NCBI GenBank assembly: GCA_014728685.1
Contig: WJLG01000059.1
Location: 1-11,491 of the forward strand
DNA from: Candidatus Falkowiibacteriota bacterium
Lineage (GTDB): Bacteria > Patescibacteriota > Patescibacteriia > Patescibacteriales > WJLG01
Length of the DNA stretch: 11,491 nucleotides
Direction: 5' to 3'
The notes below the pieces were generated by a model. It ran no database searches, was not told the origin of the DNA, and was given only the letters and a program-made list of their open reading frames with translations. Positions 5,493 to 11,435 of the stretch are shown piece by piece (position 1 is the first letter of the stretch; each line of letters begins with the position of its first letter). Both the position numbers and the translations under genes were made by a program.

Positions 5493-6461
5493 TTATTTTA
5501 ATTTTTTCCACCAGCTTTCATTTTTCTTGTACCAGTCTATGAGATCAGCAAGGCCTTTTTCAAACTCCACTTCTTTTTTCCAGCCCAGCTCCTTTTGAGA
5601 TTTGTCGGAATTGATGGCATAGCGCATATCATGACCCGGTCGGTCGCTGACGAATTCTATCATATCTTCACTTGCGTCCATCAAATTTATTATCATTCGA
5701 GCCAGATCAATGCCGGCCATCTCGCCGCCGCCTCCAAAAAGATAGGTCTCTCCCGGCTTTCCTTTTTCCAATATCAGCTCCACTCCGCGATTATGATCTT
5801 CCACCTGTATCCAATCGCGGATCGCGGCTCCTTTTCCATAAAGCGGGATCTTCTTGCCTTCAAGGATGTTGGTGATGGCAAGAGGAATGAATTTTTCCGG
5901 ATATTGGTAAGGGCCATAATTGTTTGAGCAATTCGAGATAGTGATCGGAAGGCCGTGGGTCGTGAAATAGGCCCTGACCAAATGGTCGCTTGATGCCTTG
6001 GAAGCGGCATAAGGGCTTCTGGGATCATAGGGGGTTTTTTCACTGAAAGGTTCATCGCTCGGAGATAGATGACCAAAAACCTCGTCCGTGGAAATATGGT
6101 GAAAACGGATCTTGCCGTTGTGCAAAGCGGCATCAAGCAAAACTCGCGTACCTTCGATATTGGTCTGAATGAAAGGGGCGGAATTGGCGATCGAACGATC
6201 GACATGAGATTCAGCCGCAAAATTGATGATCGTATCTATCTCGTTGTTTTTGATGATAAAGTCAACCAGCCTTTCATCGCAAATATCGCCTTGGACAAAT
6301 TGATAATTCTTATTTCCCTCAATAGATCTTAAATTTTCCAAGTTGCCCGCATAAGTAAGCTTATCAAGATTAATGATCCGATCCTCGGGCTTGTTCTTGA
6401 TATGGCTGATTATATAATTGGAGCCGATAAATCCGGCTCCGCCGGTTATTAGTAAATTCAT
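5493..6461 (-). CDS. rmlB: dTDP-glucose 4,6-dehydratase
   Basis: A 322-aa extended short-chain dehydrogenase. GGAGFIGS (7-14) binds NAD; FAAESHVDRS (81-90) is the RmlB signature; the catalytic triad is Thr125-Asp126-Glu127 in STDEVFG with Tyr151 and Lys155 in YAASK; RDWIQVEDH (215-223) is the substrate-side motif. The enzyme converts dTDP-glucose to dTDP-4-keto-6-deoxyglucose, the branch point for rhamnose and other deoxysugars of surface glycans. Its length is near the family norm (~330-360). It is the last gene of the minus-strand group, 32 nt after the HIT gene, next to an RmlC-like cupin. No Shine-Dalgarno precedes the ATG: the 18 nt before it are nearly all pyrimidine, so translation probably depends on coupling or another signal. 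RmlA and RmlD are not in the window. Confidence 0.95.
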   Translation of the reverse strand: MNLLITGGAGFIGSNYIISHIKNKPEDRIINLDKLTYAGNLENLRSIEGNKNYQFVQGDICDERLVDFIIKNNEIDTIINFAAESHVDRSIANSAPFIQTNIEGTRVLLDAALHNGKIRFHHISTDEVFGHLSPSDEPFSEKTPYDPRSPYAASKASSDHLVRAYFTTHGLPITISNCSNNYGPYQYPEKFIPLAITNILEGKKIPLYGKGAAIRDWIQVEDHNRGVELILEKGKPGETYLFGGGGEMAGIDLARMIINLMDASEDMIEFVSDRPGHDMRYAINSDKSQKELGWKKEVEFEKGLADLIDWYKKNESWWKKLK

Positions 6462-6493
6462 AAAAAAGGAGAAGAGAGAAAAAATTTTCCTTT

Positions 6494-6916
6494 TTATTTA
6501 TTAATTAATTCTTCATTTAATTTAGAGGCGACCCACTCCATTTCTTTTTCATCTATTTTTTTCACTTTTTTAAAATTTATAGCTCCGCCATGGCCATCAT
6601 TCTCAAAAGCCGGTATCAGCCAAATGTGGGCGTGCGGAACTTCGTCTCCCAAAACCACGGATTTTACCTGTTCGATATCAAAAACCTTTTTCAAGGCTTT
6701 GGCGACCTTGGCTACAACCTTATAGTACTGCCCGATATTATCCGGCTCATCGCCCATGGGTAGATCCCAAACCCAGCGATAGTGCTTTTTCGGTATTACC
6801 AAAGTATGACCCAAATTCAAAGGACGAATATCCAGAAAAGCCAAAAAATGATCATCTTCATAAACCTTGCGGGCCGGAATATTGCCGGCAACTATCTCGC
6901 AAAAAATACAGTCCAT
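6494..6916 (-). CDS. HIT family protein with an altered histidine triad
   Basis: A 140-aa protein. CIFC (3-6) is the N-terminal Cys pair of many bacterial HIT proteins; VYEDDHFLAFLDI and NLGHTLVIPKKHY are typical HIT-fold strands. The active-site stretch is PHAHIWLIP: the first two His of the HxHxHxx motif are present (His95 and the expected nucleophile His97), but the third is Trp99. HIT proteins are nucleotidyl hydrolases or transferases acting on nucleotide phosphoramidates or dinucleoside polyphosphates; the change makes the substrate uncertain. An insert around DLPMGDEPDNIGQYY is typical of a subgroup. I chose ATG at 6916 over TTG at 6925 because it begins right before the Cys motif. No Shine-Dalgarno is visible. 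Its place between rmlC-like and rmlB suggests co-transcription, not necessarily a shared pathway. Confidence 0.87.
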   Translation of the reverse strand: MDCIFCEIVAGNIPARKVYEDDHFLAFLDIRPLNLGHTLVIPKKHYRWVWDLPMGDEPDNIGQYYKVVAKVAKALKKVFDIEQVKSVVLGDEVPHAHIWLIPAFENDGHGGAINFKKVKKIDEKEMEWVASKLNEELINK

Positions 6917-6961
6917 ATTATTCAATTAAGAATTAAGGGAAGAATGAAAGATTCTTATATA

Positions 6962-7414
6962 TTAATTTATTTTATATGGAGAGTCTTGGTTGTCCTCCCA
7001 GCGGATCTCGTCAATATCTTCTTTCTTGGCTTCGCCTTTATAAAGCTTATCGGGCATATTGATGCTCATAGCCGGTTTCTCGGAAACGCATTTATAGCCA
7101 TGCACCACTCCGGGCGGAACCACGACCACGGCCGGGCGGCCTTCGCCGACCTCGAATCTCATATGCTGATCACGGGTAGCCGAACGTTCGCGCCTATCCC
7201 AAAGATAAACCTCGAATGTGCCCGGACCGGCAAATACAAAAAAATCGGTCTGCTTGACATGCTCATGCGGACCGCGTACTTTACCCGGCATTGTGATGCT
7301 GATATAGCTCATTGCCGGTTGATATTCATCTTCGTCTTTCCGATAGATCTCAGCCAGCCACCCCCTTTCATCTTCATATTTCTTAAGCTCCTTTACAATA
7401 ACACCGTCTATCAT
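6962..7414 (-). CDS. RmlC-like cupin (dTDP-sugar epimerase family)
   Basis: A 150-aa protein with the RmlC pattern: DERGWLAEIYR (15-25), a cupin centre RGPHEHVKQTDFFVFAG (47-63) containing the expected base His50, EVYLWDRR, then PPGVVHGYKCVSE (100-112) and a closing DEIRWED. RmlC epimerises C3 and C5 of dTDP-4-keto-6-deoxyglucose, the product of RmlB, encoded two genes downstream. Where RmlC has its catalytic Tyr (about 6 residues after the SE motif), this protein has Ile118 (AMSINMPDKLY), and it is shorter than standard RmlC (~180 residues). It may be a C3-only epimerase, a keto-isomerase-like relative, or an enzyme for another sugar nucleotide, so no gene symbol is given. The start is MIDGVIV at 7414; the 16 residues that a longer frame would add are translated repeat DNA. 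Confidence 0.82.
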   Translation of the reverse strand: MIDGVIVKELKKYEDERGWLAEIYRKDEDEYQPAMSYISITMPGKVRGPHEHVKQTDFFVFAGPGTFEVYLWDRRERSATRDQHMRFEVGEGRPAVVVVPPGVVHGYKCVSEKPAMSINMPDKLYKGEAKKEDIDEIRWEDNQDSPYKIN

Positions 7415-7440
7415 AATTTGAAATTTGAAATTTACAATTT
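7415..7440 (+). repeat. Inverted repeat, left copy
   Basis: AT-rich 26-bp unit made of AAATTTG-type heptads (begins AATTTGAAATTTG, ends ACAATTT). It is the perfect reverse complement of 7859-7884. Confidence 0.85.
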
Positions 7441-7465
7441 GAAAACAAATCACAAATCTCAACCA

Positions 7466-7819
7466 TCAATTTTTATTCTCCTTGGTTTTATACATTATTT
7501 TTCCAAATATCATAATTAATTCATTCGCTTCTTTCCATAAATATCTTAAATGTTCCAATCGATCATTCTCAATTTCAGCCAAAACCTCTATCCAATATCT
7601 TGTTTCTTTTGATTCTTTCTTTGATATCGATATCCTGTTGGCGAATTCTTTCTTTGTCAATGCTCCATTAGCTTCTCTGTAATTCGCCCCTATACTTGTT
7701 CCCGATCTTATTAATTGCTTGATCACGCTCGAATTCAAATGATTAACTTTTATCTTCTTCAGCGTCCTTATCAGATCTTTGCTGAAATTCAATGTTCTGT
7801 CTTCCAAATCGTAGATCAT
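7466..7819 (-). CDS. Four-helix-bundle protein (S23 / 23S rRNA intervening-sequence family)
   Basis: A 117-aa protein with the family's clear signature RSGTSIGANYREANGA (38-53) followed by FANRISISKKESKETRYWIEVL (59-80, abbreviated description: Ser/Lys-rich amphipathic helix) and two more helices up to residue 110. Family members are found within intervening sequences in 23S rRNA genes of Leptospira and Coxiella and as free genes in many bacteria; the related Avd protein serves diversity-generating retroelements. The fold is a pentameric helical bundle and the function is unknown. Here it is not in an rRNA gene and no reverse transcriptase is near. No Shine-Dalgarno precedes the ATG at 7819. 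It interrupts a same-strand gene series inside an inverted-repeat cassette, which argues for arrival as a unit. Confidence 0.9.
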   Translation of the reverse strand: MIYDLEDRTLNFSKDLIRTLKKIKVNHLNSSVIKQLIRSGTSIGANYREANGALTKKEFANRISISKKESKETRYWIEVLAEIENDRLEHLRYLWKEANELIMIFGKIMYKTKENKN

Positions 7820-7858
7820 AAAATTTTTTGAAAATTTAAAATTTAGTCAATTGTTTTA

Positions 7859-7884
7859 AAATTGTAAATTTCAAATTTCAAATT
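7859..7884 (-). repeat. Inverted repeat, right copy
   Basis: Perfect reverse complement of 7415-7440. The pfkB stop codon (7878-7880) lies inside it, so the final residues of the kinase are encoded by the repeat edge. Confidence 0.85.
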
Positions 7885-8849
7885 TTCATGAGTCCATTCT
7901 GCGCACCTGTCTTTTTCAAAACATAACCTGAATTCTGAATTCCAAGCTTCATCGCCCTTTTGATATTGCCGTTGAAATTATGCAGTCCGGCAACGAATGA
8001 AGATGAGAAAGCGTCTCCAACTCCGGTCGTATCTTGGATACCGGCTATCTTTTTGGCCTTCTCGTGATAGATCTTCTCGCCATCGTAAGCATAAGCGCCT
8101 TTGTCTCCTTTGGTGATGACAACTATGCCGGAACAATAGGACTTTAATATCTTAAGCAAATTCTCGGTTTTTTTCAAGTAGGCCTTGCTTTTCTTTTTGT
8201 ATTTCTTATCCGATATCGCCAATTCCGTGGCTTCATCTTGATTCAAGACCAATACATCGACTTTTTTGATGTATTTGGACAGTTTCCTAAGACCGGCTTT
8301 CAACTGGGTCGAGCCCGGATTCCAAGCCTTCTTCGGGCCGACAACCGCCAAAGCCTTGTCCAAAACCTTTTCCCATTCACCGGACAAAGAGCTAATGTAA
8401 AGCCATTTGCCTTGTTCCAAGGCCTTTTTTTCCACAAAATTAACAGACAGGCTTTCATTGGCTCCGCGGCTGGTGAAAATTATATGTTCATTGCCTTTGG
8501 TGACGAGGACAAAAGAAAAGCCGGTAGAAAGCTCGTGTGAAACTTTGACGAATTTGATGGAAACTTTTTCCTTTTTGAAATTCGCCAAGATCTTCAGTCC
8601 GCGCTCGTCATTGCCGACCTGGACAAAGGCCGCGGACTTAAAGCCCAAGCGCGACAAGCAAACCGCTGCATTGGAGGCTCCGCCTCCGAAATATTCATGG
8701 TGGTCTTTCAATATTACTTTAGCGCCGTATTCAAAACCGATCAGCTTCTGCCTTAGGATATCTTGGCTGTTATCGATCAATTCGCCTTCGTCGGCCTTGA
8801 AAGTCTCGTCGATCACGGCTCCGCCGATGGTGATAAAATCGTATTTCAT
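7878..8849 (-). CDS. PfkB-family carbohydrate (ribokinase-like) kinase
   Basis: A 323-aa protein of the ribokinase/PfkB superfamily. The N-terminal signature is GGGASNAAVCLSRLG (55-69); the C-terminal signature is DTTGVGDAF (273-281), in which Asp279 is the expected catalytic base and GVG forms the anion hole. VLNQDEA (201-207) is the family's substrate/ATP-side motif. It phosphorylates a sugar or nucleoside with ATP; the substrate cannot be read from the sequence. A Lys-rich segment at about 184-232 is unusually basic. The ATG at 8849 is the only sensible start, since the first strand begins at once, yet the Shine-Dalgarno AAGGAGG ends only 1 nt before it. It is the first gene of the minus-strand group down to rmlB; no terminator lies between them. 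Confidence 0.92.
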   Translation of the reverse strand: MKYDFITIGGAVIDETFKADEGELIDNSQDILRQKLIGFEYGAKVILKDHHEYFGGGASNAAVCLSRLGFKSAAFVQVGNDERGLKILANFKKEKVSIKFVKVSHELSTGFSFVLVTKGNEHIIFTSRGANESLSVNFVEKKALEQGKWLYISSLSGEWEKVLDKALAVVGPKKAWNPGSTQLKAGLRKLSKYIKKVDVLVLNQDEATELAISDKKYKKKSKAYLKKTENLLKILKSYCSGIVVITKGDKGAYAYDGEKIYHEKAKKIAGIQDTTGVGDAFSSSFVAGLHNFNGNIKRAMKLGIQNSGYVLKKTGAQNGLMKI

Positions 8850-8877
8850 ACCTCCTTGCTTACATTATTATATATTT

Positions 8878-8886
8878 ATTATAACA
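8878..8886 (-). promoter_or_regulatory. Extended -10 promoter of pfkB
   Basis: TGTTATAAT on the minus strand: a perfect TATAAT with the TGn extension, about 30 nt before the start codon. No good -35 lies at the right distance (the position is an all-T run), which the extended -10 can compensate for. A second TATAAT lies nearer the gene at about 8866-8871. Confidence 0.5.
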
Positions 8887-8896
8887 TTTGTTGGAA

Positions 8897-8927
8897 ATTA
8901 AAAAAAGGCGGGAGATATTCCGCCTTT
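8897..8927 (-). terminator. Terminator of the 234-aa membrane protein gene
   Basis: AAAGGCGG (8904-8911) pairs with CCGCCTTT (8920-8927) around an 8-nt loop, followed by seven T on the minus strand. It starts 5 nt after the stop codon and separates this gene from the pfkB group. Confidence 0.88.
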
Positions 8928-8932
8928 GACCC

Positions 8933-9637
8933 TTAGCTGATTCTTGTATTTGGCTTGAAATTATTTATTTCCAAGTTTATCTTTACCAGCTCAATCTGAG
9001 ATCCTTTTCTGAAAATGCCCAGTTGACTCCTGATCTCTTCTTCTATATGTTCCCGCATATTGCCGGCGCGGATATCCCTCAAAACGCTTCTTTGGCAGAT
9101 ATCTGCTTGCTCTAACATCTTCTTCGAAAGTCCAAGCAGGAAATCGTTCAAGTGGTCTTGGTTTGAAAACTTAACATACAATTGATCGGCTTTCATTTTG
9201 ACAGAAAACAATAAACCTTTGACCTCGGCTTGCTTATGGCCGAACCTCAAACGTATGGGGTAATCAAAAGACACTCCGACAGTTCTCTTGAAGGTTATGA
9301 ATCTTTTTTGCATATGAAGATAGACGTGCCAAAGTCGAAAGCTCCAAGAATAATAAAAATTGTGCGGTTTTTTATTTTCGTCTATCCAGCAAAACAATAG
9401 ATCCTTGTATCTATCAGGGTCGATCTTAAAAACAATAAAACCGGGCGGAACCATATAGATGAAAGCGATCAAGGTCTGCCGATATATATCCTGGTATTCA
9501 TATATTATCCGGCCGAAAAGATCTAAAAAGATTTTAACAACGGAAAAATATATGATCGTATAAAAAATACCGAAGACTAACAAGGCCGGCGGATTAAAGA
9601 CCGCTCCGATCAAGCTTCTTATGAATGAACGTTTCAT
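8933..9637 (-). CDS. Two-helix membrane protein of unknown family
   Basis: A 234-aa protein. Two hydrophobic helices (about residues 17-38 and 53-70) are followed by about 160 soluble residues. These begin with strands around VSFDYPIRLRFGHKQAEVKG (split by charged turns) and end in a helical part (HLNDFLLGLSKKMLEQ; RSVLRDIRAGNMREHIEEEI) and a closing strand pair (IELVKINLEINNF). The order strands, long charged helix, and a final '...I.lv.i.l..i' strand resembles the SPFH/band-7 domain, but I see no decisive motif, so this is only a suggestion. Cys84 and Cys181 are the only Cys. AAAGGA lies 7 nt before the ATG, a good Shine-Dalgarno. It is a single-gene unit with its own promoter and terminator. 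Confidence 0.85.
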   Translation of the reverse strand: MKRSFIRSLIGAVFNPPALLVFGIFYTIIYFSVVKIFLDLFGRIIYEYQDIYRQTLIAFIYMVPPGFIVFKIDPDRYKDLLFCWIDENKKPHNFYYSWSFRLWHVYLHMQKRFITFKRTVGVSFDYPIRLRFGHKQAEVKGLLFSVKMKADQLYVKFSNQDHLNDFLLGLSKKMLEQADICQRSVLRDIRAGNMREHIEEEIRSQLGIFRKGSQIELVKINLEINNFKPNTRIS

Positions 9638-9678
9638 AATTTATCCTTTCTTTTGGTGTTGCAAAATTATGACTTTTT

Positions 9679-9707
9679 AAATTATCACTTTTGGAAAAAA
9701 ATGTAAA
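9679..9707 (-). promoter_or_regulatory. Promoter of the 234-aa membrane protein gene
   Basis: TTTACA (9707-9702), 17-nt spacer, TAATTT (9684-9679) on the minus strand; leader of about 35 nt. It lies directly after the terminator of the upstream gene. Confidence 0.45.
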
Positions 9708-9711
9708 GTAA

Positions 9712-9749
9712 TAAAAAAGGCCTTCCCGGAAAATAATTCTAGAAAGGCC
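9712..9749 (-). terminator. Terminator of the 108-aa gene
   Basis: GGCCTT (9719-9724) pairs with AAGGCC (9744-9749); inner bases pair partly, and TTTTTT follows on the minus strand. It lies just downstream of another hairpin at 9759-9792 that holds the stop codon. Confidence 0.78.
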
Positions 9750-9758
9750 ATGAGTGGC

Positions 9759-9792
9759 GACGATTTGCTCATGCGACTTGAGCAAAATCGTC
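9759..9792. repeat. Palindrome at the stop codon of the 108-aa gene
   Basis: The 13-nt arm 9759-9771 pairs with the 14-nt arm 9779-9792 with a single bulged base and a 7-nt loop. It covers the last codons and the TGA. No T-run follows, so it is not a second terminator. Confidence 0.8.
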
Positions 9793-10095
9793 AACGAATG
9801 GCGACCCTGAATCTCGATGAGGCAAAACAGCCTCATCACAAATATCGCAGAGCTCGTCATAAATCGCATGATCTCGAATAGATACGAGATCATGCGATAT
9901 GGCGAGCAGGGGATCGATCTTGTCGATATCCGCGGTCACCATCTGGTTATTCTTGCTTCTTGCAAAAATGACCACTTCTCGCGGACTGGAGAAAAAAAGC
10001 TTTCTCTCTGTCTCAATGTCGAACACACAGAGAAAAAGATCATTGCTCCTATTTTCATCCTTGGTTCCGCAGATTAAATATCTCGGTTGGCACAT
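9769..10095 (-). CDS. Hypothetical 108-aa protein encoded by palindrome-rich DNA
   Basis: I do not recognise the family. The N-terminal half is strand-like (RYLICGTKDE, LFLCVFDIE, EVVIFARS) and the C-terminal half is acidic and His-rich (SHDLVSIRDHAIYDELCDICDEA). It has five Cys, including a CDIC pair, which could bind a metal; this is speculative. No signal peptide or membrane segment is present. The gene is a complete unit: promoter TTTACA/TATATT, AAAGGGG about 6 nt before the ATG, and a terminator. Its codon choice (more CTC, GTC, GAC, CGA) looks less AT-biased than that of its neighbours, and four perfect or near-perfect palindromes lie within it. That suggests foreign origin, selection on RNA structure, or a structured RNA with an accidental frame. 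The opposite strand also has open frames here but without start signals. Confidence 0.68.
   Translation of the reverse strand: MCQPRYLICGTKDENRSNDLFLCVFDIETERKLFFSSPREVVIFARSKNNQMVTADIDKIDPLLAISHDLVSIRDHAIYDELCDICDEAVLPHRDSGSPFVDDFAQVA
9816..9837. repeat. Palindrome inside the 108-aa gene (8-bp stem)
   Basis: GATGAGGC (9816-9823) and GCCTCATC (9830-9837) around a 6-nt AAAACA loop; perfect match, encoding DEAVLPH on the minus strand. Confidence 0.85.
9863..9898. repeat. Palindrome inside the 108-aa gene (14-bp stem)
   Basis: ATCGCATGATCTCG (9863-9876) and its exact reverse complement (9885-9898) around an 8-nt loop. This is the longest perfect hairpin in the window, and it is in coding sequence (SHDLVSIRDHA). 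Confidence 0.9.
10000..10038. repeat. Imperfect palindrome inside the 108-aa gene (12-bp stem)
   Basis: CTTTCTCTCTGT (10000-10011) pairs with ACAGAGAAAAAG (10027-10038) with one mismatch and a 15-nt loop. Confidence 0.7.
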
Positions 10096-10141
10096 AACAC
10101 ACCCCTTTCCAAAGGATTTTTAATAAAAAGTACATCATGAT

Positions 10142-10170
10142 AATATACCATATTTTATACTTTTTGTAAA
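10142..10170 (-). promoter_or_regulatory. Promoter of the 108-aa gene
   Basis: TTTACA (10170-10165), 17-nt spacer, TATATT (10147-10142) on the minus strand; leader of about 40 nt ending in GGAAAGGGG before the ATG. Confidence 0.6.
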
Positions 10171-10185
10171 GAGCATATTTCTTAT

Positions 10186-10219
10186 CTTAAAAAATAAGCG
10201 GTAAATAACCGCTTATTTT
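10186..10219 (-). terminator. Terminator of the DUF4340 gene
   Basis: Perfect 12-bp stem (10191-10202 with 10208-10219), 5-nt loop, then TT after a stem ending in TTTT on the minus strand. It begins 2 nt after the stop codon. Confidence 0.87.
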
Positions 10220-10221
10220 GG

Positions 10222-11136
10222 CTATTTTTCTATATCTTCCAAATTTTTATCAAGCATATCATGATCTTTCTCAGTGATCAAATAAATATTATCACTCGAT
10301 CCCCGCTTGGCATAATACTGCCCGTCCTCGTTGGCATCGCCGACCATGATGATATAATTGGTCAAAGTATCTTTGGCTTCGATTATTATATTGTGCTTTT
10401 CCAAGCTGGTGCCTTCGAATGTCTGCTCGGGTATTTCTACGGCCTTTAAGCTGCCCATAGTCTTCAAGATCTCATCCAGCTTTTCGATATCGACTTCGAA
10501 GTCTTCAGGCTTGGTGCCTTGCCATTGGTTGTCGATCTTTTCAGCCATGAACTCGCGATCAGGATACTGAAAGCGGATGCTTTTTATTCTTTCCGGCATA
10601 AATGAGAACAGCTGATCATCGCGCCAATCATCCCTTGAAAAAACCGAACGCGCATTGACATCAAGATAATAGGTCTTTTCATCTTCAGGTCTGGAAATAT
10701 ATGAAGATGAAAGATCCGGAGTCGTTTTGCCTATCATAAGCCGGTGATCGCTGCCGGATTGGCTGATCTTCAGCTTGATCCCGCTGTCATCGGTTTCGAA
10801 TTCTTTCTTTTTGTTCTCATTTTTGCTCACTACTTCCAATTCAGCCTCGGACATCTTCTTTATAGTTTGCTTGACCTCGTTGATCACTGAATTGTTCACA
10901 TAAAAATCCTTGGTGCCGACGACCTTCCAGCCTTTGTCTTCCTTTTCTATAACCACTGTTTCTTTATCGTTTTGTTCGATCTCGATCTTGTCGATCATGT
11001 CCGGATCAAGAACCGCCATAAAATTATCAGGCTTTCTGGAATTTTCTTTCCATCTCTGCAAAGGGCCTTGCTGAATGTAGGCAAAAATTATCAAGACTAT
11101 AAGTATCCCCCCTAGAATTAGATTCTTTTTAGACAT
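10222..11136 (-). CDS. Membrane-anchored DUF4340 protein
   Basis: A 304-aa protein. Residues 6-22 (LILGGILIVLIIFAYIQ) form a single N-terminal membrane anchor, with the rest predicted outside the membrane. The soluble part has the DUF4340 pattern: a short linker, then DPDMIDKIEIEQNDKETV followed by ...KGWKV, a helical segment that ends in a Lys/Glu stretch, DHRLMIGKTTPDLSSSYI with YYLDVNARSVFS, and a second similar half (IKSIRFQYPDREFMAEKIDNQWQGTK; ...NIIIEAKDTLTNYIIMVG). DUF4340 proteins are often encoded next to gliding- or ABC-type transporter genes and their role is unknown; no such partner is in the window. No Shine-Dalgarno precedes the ATG at 11136. The upstream DNA is a tandem repeat within 5 nt of the start, so the promoter is unclear. 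Confidence 0.88.
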   Translation of the reverse strand: MSKKNLILGGILIVLIIFAYIQQGPLQRWKENSRKPDNFMAVLDPDMIDKIEIEQNDKETVVIEKEDKGWKVVGTKDFYVNNSVINEVKQTIKKMSEAELEVVSKNENKKKEFETDDSGIKLKISQSGSDHRLMIGKTTPDLSSSYISRPEDEKTYYLDVNARSVFSRDDWRDDQLFSFMPERIKSIRFQYPDREFMAEKIDNQWQGTKPEDFEVDIEKLDEILKTMGSLKAVEIPEQTFEGTSLEKHNIIIEAKDTLTNYIIMVGDANEDGQYYAKRGSSDNIYLITEKDHDMLDKNLEDIEK

Positions 11137-11140
11137 AGTT

Positions 11141-11182
11141 ATATTTGTTATTTGATATTTGTTATTTGATATTTGTTATTTG
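11141..11182. repeat. Tandem repeat, three copies of a 14-bp unit
   Basis: Three perfect copies of ATATTTGTTATTTG, ending 4 nt before the DUF4340 start codon region. The same unit recurs at 11436-11491. Confidence 0.95.
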
Positions 11183-11185
11183 AAC

Positions 11186-11220
11186 AGATCCTTCGCTAAC
11201 GCTTCTGGATGACAAAAATA
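11186..11220 (+). repeat. 35-bp direct repeat, first copy
   Basis: Begins AGATCCTTCGCTAACGCTTC and ends GACAAAAATA; identical to 11238-11272. The ATCC ... GGAT ends allow an imperfect hairpin. Confidence 0.93.
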
Positions 11221-11237
11221 TTATGCGTTATGCGTAT

Positions 11238-11272
11238 AGATCCTTCGCTAACGCTTCTGGATGACAAAAATA
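11238..11272 (+). repeat. 35-bp direct repeat, second copy
   Basis: Identical to 11186-11220, 17 bp apart; the spacer itself contains ATGCGTTATGCGT, a short tandem duplication. Confidence 0.93.
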
Positions 11273-11331
11273 AATATTCAATTATTTAGAGCTTAGGATT
11301 TAGGGTTTAGAGTTTTACCATAACACACCCC

Positions 11332-11359
11332 GGCCTCCGGCCACCCCTCTCTAGAGGGG
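11332..11359. repeat. Two adjacent GC-rich palindromes
   Basis: GGCC-TCC-GGCC (11332-11342) is followed at once by CCCCTCT-CT-AGAGGGG (11344-11359). The GC content contrasts sharply with the AT-rich flanks and resembles dispersed palindromic intergenic repeats. Confidence 0.75.
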
Positions 11360-11382
11360 ATTTATTACAAATTACACTCTGG

Positions 11383-11402
11383 ATTCCCGCCTGCGCGGGA
11401 AT
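11383..11402. repeat. REP-like palindrome
   Basis: ATTCCCGC (11383-11390), CTGC loop, GCGGGAAT (11395-11402), followed by GACGG. The form ATTCCC...GGGAAT is like the dRS3-type repeats known from Neisseria and similar repeats elsewhere; relatedness is not shown. Confidence 0.75.
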
Positions 11403-11435
11403 GACGGAAGGCACTTAAGGACTATGCGTTATTTG

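Larger units (their letters stand above)
7415..7884. mobile_element. Inverted-repeat-bounded cassette carrying a four-helix-bundle gene
   Basis: A perfect 26-bp inverted repeat (7415-7440 and 7859-7884), extended inward as an imperfect match for about 19 bp more, encloses a single gene. The left end touches the start codon of the RmlC-like gene; the right end supplies the last codons and the stop of pfkB. TCAT occurs just outside the left end (7411-7414) and one base outside the right end (7886-7889), a possible but weak target duplication. No transposase is present, so any movement would need help from elsewhere. The repeat is seen; mobility is inferred. Confidence 0.5.

Noticed and set aside
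6462..6493. AAAAAGGA about 30 nt before rmlB as a hairpin-sequestered ribosome site
   Set aside because: The pairing is almost all A-T, and the distance to the start is too long to call it a ribosome site; it is only a possibility.
9817..10123. Plus-strand open frames opposite the 108-aa gene
   Set aside because: They lack a Shine-Dalgarno and promoter, whereas the minus strand has promoter, Shine-Dalgarno and terminator.
11186..11272. Direct repeats with a spacer that could suggest a CRISPR array
   Set aside because: There are only two copies, with a 17-bp low-complexity spacer, and no cas gene; the 14-bp arrays have no spacers at all.
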